Positions 1-13,501 are shown, numbered from the stretch's first letter. The stretch: 64,000 bases of DNA from Silene latifolia (GCF_048544455.1 NC_133537.1:18413541-18477540), one strand, 5' to 3'. Translations and numbers: made by a program. The notes: generated by a model not told the origin, from the sequence alone.

Positions 1-1608
1 TGAGACAAAGAGACAAGTGAGAGGACAAGTGGAAGAGGGTTCTGACTTGTAAGAATCTAAGAGATCACAAGCTTGTAACCGTCACAAGCAAAATGGAGTA
101 TTGTTATCAAAACACGAATCATGGAGTGCATTATTACAATAGTGCCTATTGAACTAGACAAAAGGATGTTGATATGAGCCAATGGTGGTAAATTGCTGCC
201 GTTACACAATTAGATACAGAGTAACACATAATTTAGTACGATTCTTAATTTTCAAATCTTCAAAACTAAAACAACACCACACAAATCAAATCACAAGGTG
301 GAAATTCAAGTGAAAGTACGTATAACATCTCATTTGATTCCTTTATTCTTCTTTTTCTTGTAATTGAATTTTTGTGTTATACTACACTTGTGATCTAAGA
401 TGAGCTCCTGAACGCATTAGGATTTAGTTGAGTCAATGGTGGATGCAGCGTGTTTGGATTGAGGATATTGAAGAGCAGGGCCGTCCCTGTAGTTTTGAGG
501 GTTCTGTGCGAAATCTTAAAGTGAGGCCCCGGTACCATTTTTATTACTCGTAAAAGAATAATTAGAAAAACGTATATTAACTATTTTAAGTAATATTTAT
601 AAGGCTAGTTTATGTCTCAATTCTAAAAGAAATGTAGTACATAAATAAATTGTCTTTTCAATTCTTCAACAACAAGTAAATGTCACAATGGTTAGTTGCA
701 TAATAAAGAAGCAATGCAACCTGGGTTCGATTCCCATTAACCTTATTTTGTTGAAAATTGAACAACCCCATTGTGTAAAAATTTAACAAAATTAAACATG
801 ATGCAAGGTTCGAACCCAAGACCATTTGACAAGTTATACCATAACTCTTACCACTAAGTCAAGCTGATAATTATGCTAAAACCCACGCTAAATTAAATTA
901 TCAACTGGGCCGACCCTTTTGGAGAGAAAAGAAAGGGAAGAAGAGTGGAGATTAAAATTCCTTGTTTGGATACTAGATTATGGTGGAAAATAGACATGGT
1001 AAAATTGACCTGACACTCTAACTGAAGACCGGAACTTGACTGAACCCGAATTGACCCGATCCAGTATAACCTGACCCAAACTTTTATTGTTGCAGACTGA
1101 TTATTATCCACAAATAACTTGATAATAGTTAACCCCAAAATGACCCATCCCGACCCGGACTCCGCATACCCGAAATGACCTGACCCGATTGACCCGCTTG
1201 CCAGGTCTAGTGGACGGAAGTGGAGGGGAAGGGATTTAGATCCATTTTCCCTTCTGAAAGGCAAACCAAAACCTCTTTACAATAGGAAAAATTTGGAGGG
1301 AATTGTATCCAAACATCAACTACCCATATCACTTATTCCACATCTATGTCTCATCTTGTACCCCACCATCTTAATCTCATGACACATCATCATACTTCAA
1401 TTAATAAAAATAGTGATGATTTATATTAAAGTAATGATGTATCATAAGGAAAAGTAATGAGACATTAGATGAGACACAAAATGGGATAGAGAATTTGCAC
1501 TGCATTTCACCTCCCCCCTCTTTTCCTTCTCTTTTTTTTTTCCCATCTCATCCAATTTCCTCAACTTTTGCGATCAAGACACATCCTTAACTAGAAAATT
1601 AATATTGT
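1..1608. other. AT-rich flank without a recognisable gene
   Basis: I see no supported coding region. About 1000-1205 is rich in degenerate GACCCGA-type words, a low-complexity pattern common in plant intergenic DNA. Around 480-540 a GGGCCGTCCC/GAGGCCCC fragment looks like old repeat debris. The flank ends at the target-site duplication TTGTG (1609-1613) of the LTR element that follows. Confidence 0.5.
684..866. repeat. Two tRNA-like (SINE-type) fragments facing each other
   Basis: At 684-745 (+) an A-box-like TGGTTAGTTGCAT is followed by a B-box-like GGTTCGATTCCC. At 797-866 (-) the reverse strand reads TTAGTGGTAAGAG and then GGGTTCGAACC. Neither folds into a convincing tRNA with a clear acceptor stem. 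I take both as relics of tRNA-derived retroposons rather than tRNA genes. Confidence 0.4.
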
Positions 1609-1613
1609 TTGTG

Positions 1614-1801
1614 TGTTGTGAAATAAAGAGAGAAGAGAATTGTAAAGAGAAATTAAAGAGAATATAAGAGAGACAAAACTGTATTCTTATTCTATTATGA
1701 AGGGTATATATATACAATACAAAAGGTAGAGTTTCCATAAAGATAATATATTCTATAATCCTATAAGATGGACATCCATATAATAATAATATTTCATAAC
1801 A
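1614..1801 (-). repeat. 3' LTR of the outer element
   Basis: 188 bp, matching 29060-29246 except for a few substitutions and a small indel near 1696. The copies have diverged little, so the insertion is fairly young although it is heavily invaded. Confidence 0.9.
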
Positions 1802-1818
1802 CCCCCCCCCCCCCTTGG
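1802..1818 (-). other. Polypurine tract of the outer element
   Basis: Thirteen C followed by TTGG on the plus strand gives CCAAGGGG and a longer G run on the minus strand, directly against the LTR. That is where the plus-strand primer of reverse transcription is expected. Confidence 0.75.
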
Positions 1819-1837
1819 ATGTCCATTACTGAAGAAC

Positions 1838-2352
1838 ATGTCTCGTTAAAAACCTTACTAGAAAAACCCCACGGGAAAAACGCTAGAAAGGAAAAGAGTA
1901 CAATAATTTTCAAACACGCATAATAATAGCTGCCTCGTTAAAACTTTTCCATGGAAAACCCAGTGGGACAAAACCACGAATAAGGAAAAAGAGTACAGCG
2001 TATGTCAACTCCCCCTGATGATTACATAACTTGATAAATCTTAAAATGAACCATCCTTTGACGTATTTTCTCGACCGTTGAATAAAATCCATTGTAGTTG
2101 ATAAACTTGATATCTTCAAATCCATGATAATTTCAATCTTCATATGACTCTTGGATTTTTATTTCAAATAATACTTCCACAATAGTGATAGAGAACTTCT
2201 CGATAGATGACATAGTATTATATGTCAAGAATAACTCATCTTAATAATCATATAGCGTATCAATGCGCTTACTGTGCTACCTCGTTAAAACCTTGCTAGG
2301 AAAAACTCATTGGGACAAAAACTTAGTCGAAGGAAAAAAGAGTGTAGCTATC
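1838..2352 (-). repeat. Three degenerate copies of a roughly 65-bp box near the polypurine tract
   Basis: Copies near 1839-1902, 1931-1997 and 2278-2347 share the words CTCGTTAAAA, GGAAAAACCCA, GGGACAAAA and AAGGAAAAAGAGT in the same order. They lie at the 3' end of the minus-strand element. I recall similar boxes in other plant LTR elements but can assign no function. They are not coding. Confidence 0.65.
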
Positions 2353-5001
2353 AATCCTGAATTCATTGTATTTAGGAGAATCAATCCAATAATTCACATT
2401 TCATCTTGAACAATAATTAACCTTTCTTGCCAAATCACCTTGTTGTATGGATTGACATCCTCATTGTAGATTTTCACTACTCCCAACTATTATGGTACTT
2501 CTGGACCATAAAGTATTTTCACATATTCGGCAAGAAATTCATTCATGTATGAATTCTCATATGCTCAAACTTTAGGTTGAGGCAATAATAATAATTCAAG
2601 TAAACTCTTCAGGAGTTTGAATATTCCATCGTGAAAATAATTACGATAATCTTTCAATCGTATCGTAGAGGTTTATATATAATCATGAGTTCCCAAAATT
2701 CAATTAATCAAACATCATTATTTGATGATCGTTTATAAGAGGCTCCTATAGGCAGTTATCCTCGTTATAGTATCTCATAAAATAACATTTTTCCCTTTTA
2801 AACATTTATTAACATGTACATGCATATGATATAAAAGAAATTTCTAAATAACATATTCTAAACAATGTAATAATGTAAATATTAAAACTTAAATGCAATG
2901 ATGAACTTACTATCTATATGCACATGATGATGACTCGAAATGCAAACTGTACAATTTCCTTTTTCAATATTCATAATTTCGATTGACTCCACGTCAATGG
3001 ATTGACTTCAGGTCCATGAGCTCATTTATAATCAAAGATTATATGTCGACAATAAAATTAGACTTATTTATAAGATCCCCATTATCTAGTCCATTAAATT
3101 CCGCGCGCAAATGCATATCGGTTCCTTAACCACATCGATATAATTTCAATTTTCAACATCTCGTGATATTATCAGTACTGAATCATTGATATCTGAATAT
3201 ATTTGGTACCATTCCTTATCTTTATAGGCCATCTATTATCATTCAGATACCTATGTCACTCCCGCGACATCCACATTTCTTTAATTTACTCCATAGGAAT
3301 ACCAACTGCTCATGTTTGCCATTTTTTTTATTACCTGAAACATGTGAACCGATATGACTTTCACACTACTTTTCATGTGCGGTTATTGTTCAATTTGGCG
3401 AGAATCTCCATTTTCATTACATATACTTTCTATGACTAATTTATAGCTCGGTATACCACATATAGGGCTAATCTGTCTATAATTAAATCATAGATTTTAA
3501 TGTAACATATCACATTTTGATAAAATGATCAAACTGGTATCATAATACATCTTCATAACCAAATGAATACCATCATTTCTAATTCCGTGAACCTCTATTT
3601 GATGTATTTCATATTGAAAACAAACCGCTGAACTTCAGGTTCAGTTGGGGATAACATACTTGTTTGTTTTTACCAGCTTATCCTTATCATTCCCCCTCTA
3701 AGGTGGTAAAAACTATAACCATCTTAGACCTTAATTTCTCATATTACCGATGAGAATTTATACGGGCATCTTTTGTTCAATAACAATATATTGGATTTTA
3801 AATGCACTGAATACAATGCCCAATTCGGAGACTAACAATTTCATATAATAACCAAACAATGATTTCTACACAATAACTACTCAGAACAATCATTATGTGG
3901 TTACAAACCATTTAATATAGTGTCAATCAATACATGAATATTTAAGTTCTTTATTACACTCCGAGTAGTTGTTAGATCTCCAATAAATATACTTAGTCTC
4001 CGTGTAATGTCTTGCCTTTCATAAATTTACACGAGAGAATTTCAGCACTTATATTTTCCTTTAAGATAAACTTCAGGTTTATCAAAACGGGTATAATAAG
4101 AACCTGGATGGCCTTAACCGTCAATTTCATGTCAACTTTCTTAGTTTCCCTCAGTCCATGGCAATCTTTCATAAGCATTGGCCGTGTTTCAATAAATTCT
4201 CTGATCACATCCCACATTTTTAGTTGACTTTGTTTCTCATGCTAAACTTCTGGTTAGCAATGTCATATCATGTGCCAAATTTGAAGTTGACGATAATTAC
4301 AGTGCTAAACTTCCAATTAGCAACATTTCATCATATGAATTCAAAATAATTCTTTTGTATCTGGCCAGATAAACAATAGATGTGATATGAGACACTAACT
4401 GGTGTCTCATTTATATTGGAAAGACTAAACAAACATCGCAATATTCCTTCGGGAAACATGACTATATTACTCTTTAAGTATTTTATTATATAAATATATG
4501 ATAAGATGATTAATTATAATTTCGTAATATATATATAATCGACATTAATAATTATCAAAGTATGAATTTACGATGAGCCATCAAAAAAAAATATGCATAT
4601 GTTATTAACTATGATCAACCAAGCCAGTAAATTATAATTCATACCATCATATAAATAATCTACTTGTATCACTGTAAATCAATATTTATAAATTCAAGAT
4701 AGGTCATGCATGCATACGCTACTGACTAAGTATGTGAACAAAAACTACAAAGATTGGAGAATAATTGACGACGACTCCCGCAACCAAATAAAAGTTAGAT
4801 TGTTCTGATTTATGCATTAACCATGGTAATGAAAACGTACATGCATGCTCAAAATAATACACATGTATAAAGTATAAACACACCGCATTTTTTTTAAGAC
4901 TTTACACTAACAAAATAGTATCATGCGTGTAACATAACGAATAAAACGCAAGGCTAAAACGTTGACATAGCATGATTTTCACGTAATTACAATAAAATAA
5001 G
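2353..5001 (-). other. Non-coding interior of the outer LTR element
   Basis: AT-rich, with stops in all frames. The recurring word AACTTC(A/T)GG(T/C) (for example near 3634, 4071 and 4245, and again at 28091-28325 beyond the nested gypsy element) ties the two interior halves together. No coding signal is seen. Confidence 0.55.
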
Positions 5002-5701
5002 GGATGTGCTAAATCCCGTACACCATTTTACTTAATCCTACACAAATTACCGACTTATTCCAATTTTGCCCCTCACATTTCTTACCCACAAATATCCCAA
5101 AAGAGAGGAGAAAACCTTCACCCTCTTCTCCCACCACTCCTTTCCTCATCTCATCCCTACCAATCTACCATCCACACACTACACCACCACCACCGGCGAA
5201 ATGCCCTACCACGCACCACCCTCCATATGTGAACCGGTGTTCCTTCATTATCTCTGTTTATCTTGGTTCAATATCGGAATACCCAAATATCTGTAAAAAC
5301 CCTAGAAATTTGACGAGTTCAATTCAACACAATAATTGAACAATCAAACAATCAGACTTGTTGGTGACTTGATGGCAAGAAACATCTTCCACTTGATTAG
5401 TTGATTATGTTAAATCAGGTATTAGATCTGGTTGAAAGACCCCTACACGATGTGTTCGACGAGAATAGTAGAGGATGCGCCTCGAAAAGGGAACTCACGG
5501 CGGCGTGGGACGGTCGACGGATAGGGGTAGGTCGGGGTTAGGGGATGGGTGGTCGGGAGCTCGGGCTAGGGGATGCATGGATGTCGTCGAAATTTTGGGT
5601 TTTCTTTTGATTTTTTTTTTTAAAGATGAGGGGTAATGCTGGAAGAAAGAGCCAAAATGTGTAGGATGTAGTAAAATTGTGTGTGGGATTTAGCAATTGC
5701 G
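5002..5701. mobile_element. Mutator-type non-autonomous TIR element (700 bp) with 9-bp TSD
   Basis: The ends are inverted repeats of about 45 bp sharing GCTAAATCCC, ATTTTACT and ATCCTACAC. The 9-bp direct repeat TAAAATAAG flanks it at 4993-5001 and 5702-5710, the length typical of Mutator-like elements. The interior changes sharply in composition: a C-rich stretch (5065-5220), then a G-rich stretch (5455-5590). This could be captured genic DNA (Pack-MULE style), but I recognise no protein in it. Confidence 0.85.
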
Positions 5702-5892
5702 TAAAATAAGAGAAACATAACAGGAGTAGTGCACTAAATAATGAAAGTTACCATCCAATTGTCATGTTCTATATACGAGGAAAGATTATGAAGTTAGAAA
5801 AAATAAAGATAGCATACCATCTTATCACATAGAGATAGTACTAGTTTGAATGCTTATTAATGATAGAATTAGAGACTCTATGTCATAATTTG

Positions 5893-7218
5893 TGTAATAC
5901 CCATCCTTTTAGAGACCCGTTGACCGACGTTGACTGACCTAAGACACCTATCAAGACCTTCGGAAACCTTACGGGTGAAATCTTGTGACGGTGTGAGTCT
6001 TTGAGTTCGTGTTACTCGATCTAGCGGAGGCTACTCGATCGAGTAGCTTGGGAACTCAATCGAGTAGAGGCCACTCGATCGAGTAAGTGAGTTACTCGAT
6101 CGAGTAACGTGAGTTCAGCGGGGAATTATAAATCTTAAGTTGTGAAACCCAAATCATTTTTCTACCTTTCTTCCTAAACCTAGATGTCATCATTCCACTC
6201 CTCCTTCACCGTGGTTCATCCCCTTGAGGCCTTTGAAAGTGATTACACCATAGGGATGGGATGCTTGAGTCGGGTAGTGGTCTTGATGCCGGATTGCTTT
6301 GTATAGGTATGTTGTCATCATCATCATCGTCTCCCTTGATTTCAGTTATGTTTGTGGTAGTTATAATAGGTGGTTATGCTGGTTGTAATAGGTGATTGTG
6401 GTGGCTGCTTGTGTTCTTAATGGTCGTGCGCGGATTCGCAGCGGTTTGCTAAAGGTAGATTTTCCTACTCAGTGCTGTTGGTTGTCTAGAGTGTCTATTG
6501 TTGCTGTATAATTGGTTTAGTGTCGTTGTTGGTGGTGTAGATTGGTTGTTGTTGGCTGCTGCTGTTGTATAGTGTGATTGATTATAGATAGTTGTCTGTG
6601 GTTCTCGAGGTGCGTCCTTGGCTGAGTAGAGTCACTTGCGGGAGTGGCTTCACGCCCTTGATTAGCCCTCTGTGGAACCCGCCACAGAGGGGATGTGCAC
6701 ATTAAGAAACATGGGTTATCGCTCAGATAGATGAACGGGGCTTAGGTGGGAATGGCTGCGGGGCCCCACTAGAAGGACTGGACGTTCGGGCAGTCAGAGA
6801 TGCGTCGTTTGTTGGAGGAGGTGGTGTATGTGTATTACTGTTTTCGTTGTGTCTGCTTTTGTGCTTTTTACCTCAGTTACTGACCTTGTGTGGTATTGTT
6901 GTGTTGTCTTCTTGTGTTGTGTCTCCCGTGATCCACTATGGTGAGCAGTCAGTCTTAGCAGGTTGATGTATGGATCACGGCAGGGTGCTTGGAGGGACGA
7001 GTCTATCACGAGTCATGGCAGAGATAGTTTCACCTAGTTGGTAGTTGTCACGAGTTGTATCTTTTGTATCGTTTGTTTGGTTTAAATCACTTGTAATATA
7101 ACATAATCGTTCTATTATCGACATTTGATTATTACTGTCCTCGGTCAACCGAGATGGTAACGCCCTTATCTGCTAGGGAAGATCTTGTTAAGGCTCCTTG
7201 GTAGATGGGGGTGTTACA
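5893..7218 (+). repeat. 5' LTR of the gypsy-type element
   Basis: Starts TGTAATACCC and ends GTGTTACA. A cluster of ACTCGATCGAGT-type palindromes lies at about 6017-6108. The open frames inside the LTR are accidental: they recur in the right LTR and encode nothing recognisable. Confidence 0.9.
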
Positions 7219-7236
7219 AAGTGGTATTAGAGCGAC
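7219..7236 (+). other. Primer-binding site (initiator Met tRNA type)
   Basis: TGGTATTAGAGCGACG starts three bases after the LTR. It matches the plant consensus TGGTATCAGAGC at 11 of 12 positions. Confidence 0.8.
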
Positions 7237-9125
7237 GATTTTAGAACCTGTAACTAATGAGCCCAATCAACGTAGTGAGTCTAATAAAATGAACCTGGTG
7301 TATGTATGTTTGGAGCCCCAGCTGATGCTTGATTTTGGGTGAGAAGGCGCCCTCATTTCAAAATCATGACCCCAATATGCTTAGGCCAGCCACCGAGTAT
7401 GGGGATGTCGAGTCGGGAATTGTGTGAGTAGATGTGTATGATAAATAGGTTAGAAATAGTTGTGATGGAGTCTATAATAATGTTTAGTGCATGTAAACAG
7501 TAGTGACGATGAACTGTGAAGATTTGTGAATAGTTGGAAGTGTGCATGGATGTGATAAAGATAGTGAAGGTGTTAATAGTTGCATGCTAGTATTGGACAA
7601 TGTGGTGATGATAATGAATTGTGAGTCTTTATATGGGTTTTAGTTATTGAAGTTGGCAAGTAATATTTGGAGATGCAATGGATAAATGTTGTTGTGTACT
7701 CTTGTGACATGGCATAGTTATGTTAGATGTTTGATTGATAAATTGTTGTGACATATTAGAAATTTTGAGCATACTTATGTAGTAAGTGGTAATTATGTTG
7801 CTAGATGGATACTTCAAATAGTGTACACATAAGTCGGATAATTGCATTTACAAATGCGCAAACAAATATGGAATAATGTGATGATTGTATATGTATGTAT
7901 AAGCTGATTCATAGTAAATTGTCTTGAATAATGATTGATATAGGATGGAAGGATACATGTAGTGTTTGAATGAAATAGTTACGTTGCATTTAAGTGGTAG
8001 TAATGTGTCGTGATTGGATGAAATAATCTGTGACGATTTCCAAATATATTTTGGAATTGACACGAGTTGTTGTTTTGCAGGGATCGTTAACTAAACTCGT
8101 AACTTTTGACCTCGTACCTATCTTTACTCGACCGAGTACGAGTGCCTACTCGACCAAGTAGACCTTACTCAATCTAGTTGTAGAGTTATTAGGTCGGAAA
8201 ATTTGGAACTACCAGCGAAAACTCAACCGAGTTGCTCCAACTCGATCGAGTAGAGGCCACTCGATCGAATACCCTACTTACTCGATCGAGTAAGTGCTAC
8301 AGTACCCGGAATAAGACAGGATTCTTATACCCTTCCTATCTGTTTTCTTCTTTTGTTTCTTCATAACTCTAAACCCTAACTTCTATCATCTCTCTTTTTC
8401 TCTCATAACCTTGGTGAATTGGTGCCAGATTTGCTTGTTTCTTCTTGTTTAATTCGTCTATTCACTTGCTAATCAATCAGGGTAAGAATGTCCATCTTTT
8501 TCTTTGTTTTTAATCAAATAGAACTATATAAAGTGCTGGATTTTTCTGAAAATTCGATTTATGCTCATGTATTCTTGTTTACAATGGTTGTAATTTGGTA
8601 TAATTGCTTTAATATGTTGATTATTGATGCTAGAAATAGAAAAAAATCGAATCAATATGGGGGTATATGTGGACCGAAATTTCTAGGGTTTGGGATTCAA
8701 ATTGAATTTGTGTTTGTCTTTTGAGTATGGAAAAGGGAAAATTGAGTAATGTATGTTGTGGGTATCATATTTGTTGTTGATTTTGATCAGTTTTGCCCAA
8801 AATTTTGTCTTAAACTCCGTCTTAAAAGTGCCCCAAGCTGAAATCCGCCCGAAAGTTTTTATGATATTGCCTATTTGTGAAGCTAATTTGAAAAGATTAA
8901 TACCTTAATTTGGTAGTTGGTTTGTTAATTAATGTTAACACTTTTCATATTTTGGAAGCTATAAAGAACGTCTGTTATGAATTGTGGAAGTAAGATGCTT
9001 AAAACTTTTGGGTTGTTTTGGTGAAAGTGTATGTATATAGTTGTTTCTTCTTCCATACGTATACATAGAAAGTTTATTTTCTTCAAGTAATGTCCGTTTG
9101 TTTACCTAAAAGTATATTTGAACAG
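7237..9125 (+). other. Long untranslated leader of the gypsy-type element
   Basis: I see no supported gene. At 8120-8300 there is a second cluster of degenerate ACTCGATCGAGT palindromes. CT-rich tracts follow at 8340-8410. A sequence that could be a 3' splice site (TTTGAACAG) lies directly before the ATG at 9126, so the leader may contain an intron. Confidence 0.5.
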
Positions 9126-11980
9126 ATGCCGAGACCTACAGTTGGCACCCATCAGAGTAAGAGGGGAAGGGCTTTTGAGCCCGAGGTTGGTGAGGGGAGT
9201 CAGGGACCCACTGTTCCATCTGTGCCTGATCTGAGTACCTTACCATTGTCTTTGTTGATTTCAAGCAAAGAGATGCTTTTGTCGAGTTACAGAAACGTCG
9301 CATGAAACCAACCCGTTGTATCGACACCACCATCTTAGAGGACTTAGGGGTGGAGACGGATGTGAGGCATATATTTGAGACTTTGGGTTTGACTAGTTTG
9401 TATCACCTTAGGAAGTATTCTTACTCCTTCTTGACCTTGGAGTTCATGAGTTCTTTCCTCTATGATGCGGCGGCTAAGAGCGTCTAATTTCGTCTCATGA
9501 ACACTAGTTTCCTCTTAACCATGGACATGTTTGCTACCTAGCTTGGCCTTGCCCGACCGGAGAAGGGAGCCCTTAGGGATATCCCGACTAAATGTGGAAC
9601 CAGTAGTTACATGCCTTGCTTTACCGGTAAGAGTGCCCCCACCTCTAGTAATATGTTGATAAACGATGTTCAACATGTCACCTTGAAGAACTTTCTTCGT
9701 GCCTTGACTTGTTTGCTCTATGGCCGGAAGGATGTGAGTAAGCTAAACTCACATGAGGTGATGTTGCTTGTTGACACGGCTGTCGCAACCCTATCAAAAA
9801 TAAAACCAACTGGCTCTACTAATGCAGCAGAGGTAAGTCGGGTATCGTATCCACAGGGAGGCGGACACTATCTACTTGTTACTCGGTCTATCTAAGGTCA
9901 CAAAATGGGGGGTTTGAGTTGTTTTGTGTAAACTAATAAATTGAAATAAAAGCAAGGATTGAGAGAAAATAGGAAGAGAGATAATAGGGTGTCGGTTCAC
10001 CATGATATTATACAGATCAGCTAAAAGTAGGTCAGTCGGTCTGATGTGAGAAGGGTAAAGGAAAGGTCCTCTCGGTCCGCTATCCGCCCTAAAGTACTAC
10101 TAGCTTAGCTTTCACCCTCACTAGTGTAATCTATTGTTCATAGCAGGTCTGTTCAGTCCAATCTCTCGATCTAGGTCTGAATTTAACCAGGTTAACTAAT
10201 TCATTTGCATGCATCCAACTAAACGATTACAGTTATATTACTACGAATCAATTCTCATATTAAATCTCCTAAACCAACTATCGCATTATCGTTATACTAC
10301 CATGGTTCCCCTAATCCTAGCATTAAGGGATTAATTACGCATAATAACTAATGAAACAATAGAGAAGGATAAAACAATAGCAACCATAGTATAAAGACGA
10401 AAGGAAGAGAAATAATACTAGAATTATAGGGAAGAAAGAATTAAAAAAGTTCAGATCCAGAAAGGAGGGGAGTAACGCCTGATTAATCCTGAATGAAAGA
10501 TAACTAAACCTAATTATGTCTCTCCTAGTTATAGGGGAGATATTTATTAAACCTAAAACACGACGTAAGATAATAAAATCTCGCGTCTAATAACTAGTCA
10601 CTCGATCGCGTATATTAGAACCACTCGATCGAGCAACTTCCTGCAAAAATCTCTCGATCGAGGTACAAAAGTACTCGATCGAGGAACTCCTATTTAGCAC
10701 CTCTCGATCGAACATAGAAGTTATTCGATCGAGATCTTCTCACATGTAATCTACTCGATCGAATAGAGTAAATCAGCAAAAGTCTTCGATCGAGCATTTA
10801 CCACTTAGCCAGCTCATTTGAACGTTGAATTGCTTCCAAGATGACTTCACGCATCCCAAGGCAATAGTATTTCCGCTCCAAATCCACTCATCTTCTGAAT
10901 GCAGTTAAAAGGACAGTAAAAGGCTCGATTCCGCTACTTTCAGGTCCATTTCTGCAAATAAAGCCAAACAAACCAAAGTAGACTAATCGGGGCATTTCGT
11001 AGCATGAAACTATGGGAATCGCATAGAAATACGTGCATAAGAGACTTAAAAAGGCTATATAAAATGCACGTATCACTTGTTACCTACCTCAACCCCACCC
11101 GAGCCCCGAAAGTTTCTTACAGTGCCTCGGCCATAGTCTGTGCTAGCCTAACTTTGATGGTCACCTCTGGGACCTGATACTTGAGTTGTGGTGCAATTGC
11201 CACACGGTTGGCTGAGAGGTTGACCACCTTTGAGGCCTCCTCGACCCTTACACCCATGGCACCGTCTGTGCCTACCTTGGACCGAGACTACTTCCTCGAC
11301 CAGAAGTGGTTGAGAACGTTGGAGGGTGGTGGGTTGGCTTGGAGAGTATGGGGGATGAGCTGGATGAGGATTCCTGACCCCGAGCACCTTCCTGCGACTA
11401 AGACCTTGATGGCGGCGGTAGTGGCATCGGATTTCAATGATGATGAGGAGGTTCCTACTCGGCAGTACTACCTCATTGATGCCGATATTTTGGAGGTGAT
11501 GCCAGAGCCGACAAAGAGGGTACAGGCTAGACCTGAGGATCGGCGACCTAGGGTAGGGAGGGGTCCGAGACGGGTGAAGGAGAGAGTTGCTGACAAAAGC
11601 AGCTCGTGCCTCCACAGCATCAGTTTTCCATCTACCCTTCAGTCCTAAGATGCGGGTGAGCGAGCTTACAACAAGGGTATTTGCCACCTTGACACTCCGG
11701 AACCTACACGAGATGGCTTATGTGCAGGGTATCGGGACAGACTCGGCCCAATCGGTGTGGTGGAGAGGTGTTGGTGATGACATTGGAGTCTTTCACTCTT
11801 TTGGGGTGGATTTGACTACTTGAGGAGAGCCTCAGAGTTACCCTTTTCGGTTGCTTGGCACCTAGGCGAGTGGGAGCAGATGCAGGCACAGGCGTTACCA
11901 CAGGCAAGGAGACTAGAGGAGCTGGCACACCCGGTGGAGGTGGTGGTGATGAGATGATGGAGGAGCCGACCTTGGAGTGA
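9126..11980 (+). pseudogene. Broken Athila-ORF1-like gene, split by a solo LTR
   Basis: The reading starts at the ATG at 9126 (MPRPTVG...). It shifts frame near 9240-9305 into a stretch with LEDLGVETDVRHIFETLGL and LTLEFMSSFL, a pattern I recognise from the Athila ORF1 / plant retrotransposon ORF1 family of unknown function. In-frame stops occur at about 9485 and 9539. After 9766 the frame is interrupted by a 1304-bp solo LTR. Beyond the duplicated CTTGT the same frame resumes at 11081, meets a TGA near 11175, and continues through an acidic segment to the stop at 11978. The gene is therefore dead. The protein may be structural, but its role is unknown. Confidence 0.7.
9772..11075 (-). mobile_element. 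Solo LTR of a different LTR retrotransposon
   Basis: 1304 bp starting TGACACGG and ending GCACGTATCA on the plus strand, with TG/CA termini on both strands. It is flanked by CTTGT at 9767-9771 and 11076-11080. No interior or second LTR is present, so it arose by LTR-LTR recombination. Orientation is inferred from the minus-strand start TGATACGTGC, a common plant LTR start. It carries its own CTCGATCGAG palindromes at about 10600-10796 although it is unrelated to the host element's LTR. Confidence 0.85.
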
Positions 11981-13501
11981 TGATGTTTCTCTTGTTTCCT
12001 CTTTGTTTTCATGGATTTATAGTTAGTTGGCACTTGTTGTGGTTGATATATTTGTTATACTTTGGTTTGTATTTTGGCCATAAGGCCGTATTTGGATGAT
12101 TTTCGGACTTGTTATGCAGGTAGTTGTTGTCGGAAATGAAATTCCGACTTACATGTGTGTCCTTGGTTATGCAAAGTGCGCGTTTGGAGAATTTTGACCT
12201 GTGGCTACTCGATCGAGTGCCCTTCACTCGATCGAGTAACTAAAAGGGTGATTTAGAAATGCATTCTGATCTCGACGTACTCGATCGAGTAGCTGATGAA
12301 CTCGATCGAGTAACGTCAACTCGATCGAGTAACTTCTCAGCTCGATCGAGTGCCCCTGTGTGTTGGTTATTTCGTCCTAAATTTGGTTTGGGTTGTCATG
12401 CTTGTGTACTTTGTTGATAATATGTTCCTTCATTATTGTTGGTGATCACGTTGTTGTGTTTCAAGTACGGTTTTTACGATATAAACATGGTTTTGTGCTT
12501 TCACCCTTGTTGAGATCATCAACTAAATTGCCTCAGGTAACATGTTGAACGGTGGTTTTAGCCTTGTTGCATGTTTTGTAATGCTGCATAAGTAACCCTG
12601 TATGATGGTTATTCCGCTCTAAAATTGTTTTCGGTCTCCGTGATTGTGGTCCTTATGATAAATGTTCATTGTTTTGGTGGGAGACAGCATCGTCGGGTCT
12701 CAAGTGTGGTTTATGAGATTGTATATAAATATGTGGTTTAAACAATTTAGGTATGGTTTATAAATCTTGCATACTAAATTGAATTACCTCAAGTAACATG
12801 TCGTATGGTGGTTATAATTCTTGTTGCATAATTTGTGTGGTTGCATAAGAAATCATCTGATGTCATGTATGGCAATGGATAACAGAATGCGTAATTGTAT
12901 TATTCACTTTTCTGATGGTTTTCATATAAAAGTCATATCTATGTAATGTCAAGGAAGTGTCATGGTCATTGTGAGTCTCACTGTATAATATGAATTGTTC
13001 ATAATATCAATGTGGAATAAAATTTATCGCCTTGTGTAATAGTTACAGTTGTTTTGATGGTGAACTTCGGGGACGAAGTTCCTTTTAAGAGAGGAAGAGT
13101 AATGTCGCATGGGAAAATGACTTAATTATGACAATCTTATGGTATTTTGAGTAGTTTTGTGAGTAATTAGTAGTGACTATTGTGTAACTGTTGGCAATTG
13201 TTGATAAATTATCATGTTGTTGTATTTCGTTTCCAAGTAATTGTCCAAAAGTTGTTATATAATGTTGTTATATAATTGAATTGTTGCTGCATGATTGAGT
13301 AATGGGAATGACTTAAAGAAATTAATGTAAACGAATGCTATGTTGTTTGTGTGTAAGTGATTAATCTACTACTTTTGGGTGTTTGATAACTGATGTTTGT
13401 TGACAAGGTAATTGATGGAGGAATAAATAGATAGGCATGTTGGTTTATATTTGAGTAATGACATGAGAAAAGTGCAAGTGATAGTCGAGTTGTTGGTCGT
13501 T

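Noticed and set aside
893-1264. A 123-residue minus-strand frame
   Set aside because: It covers degenerate GACCCGA-type repetitive sequence, with no promoter or domain signal.
11148-11687. A 179-residue minus-strand frame opposite the retroelement ORF
   Set aside because: It is a shadow of the plus-strand Athila-like gene, with no recognisable domain.
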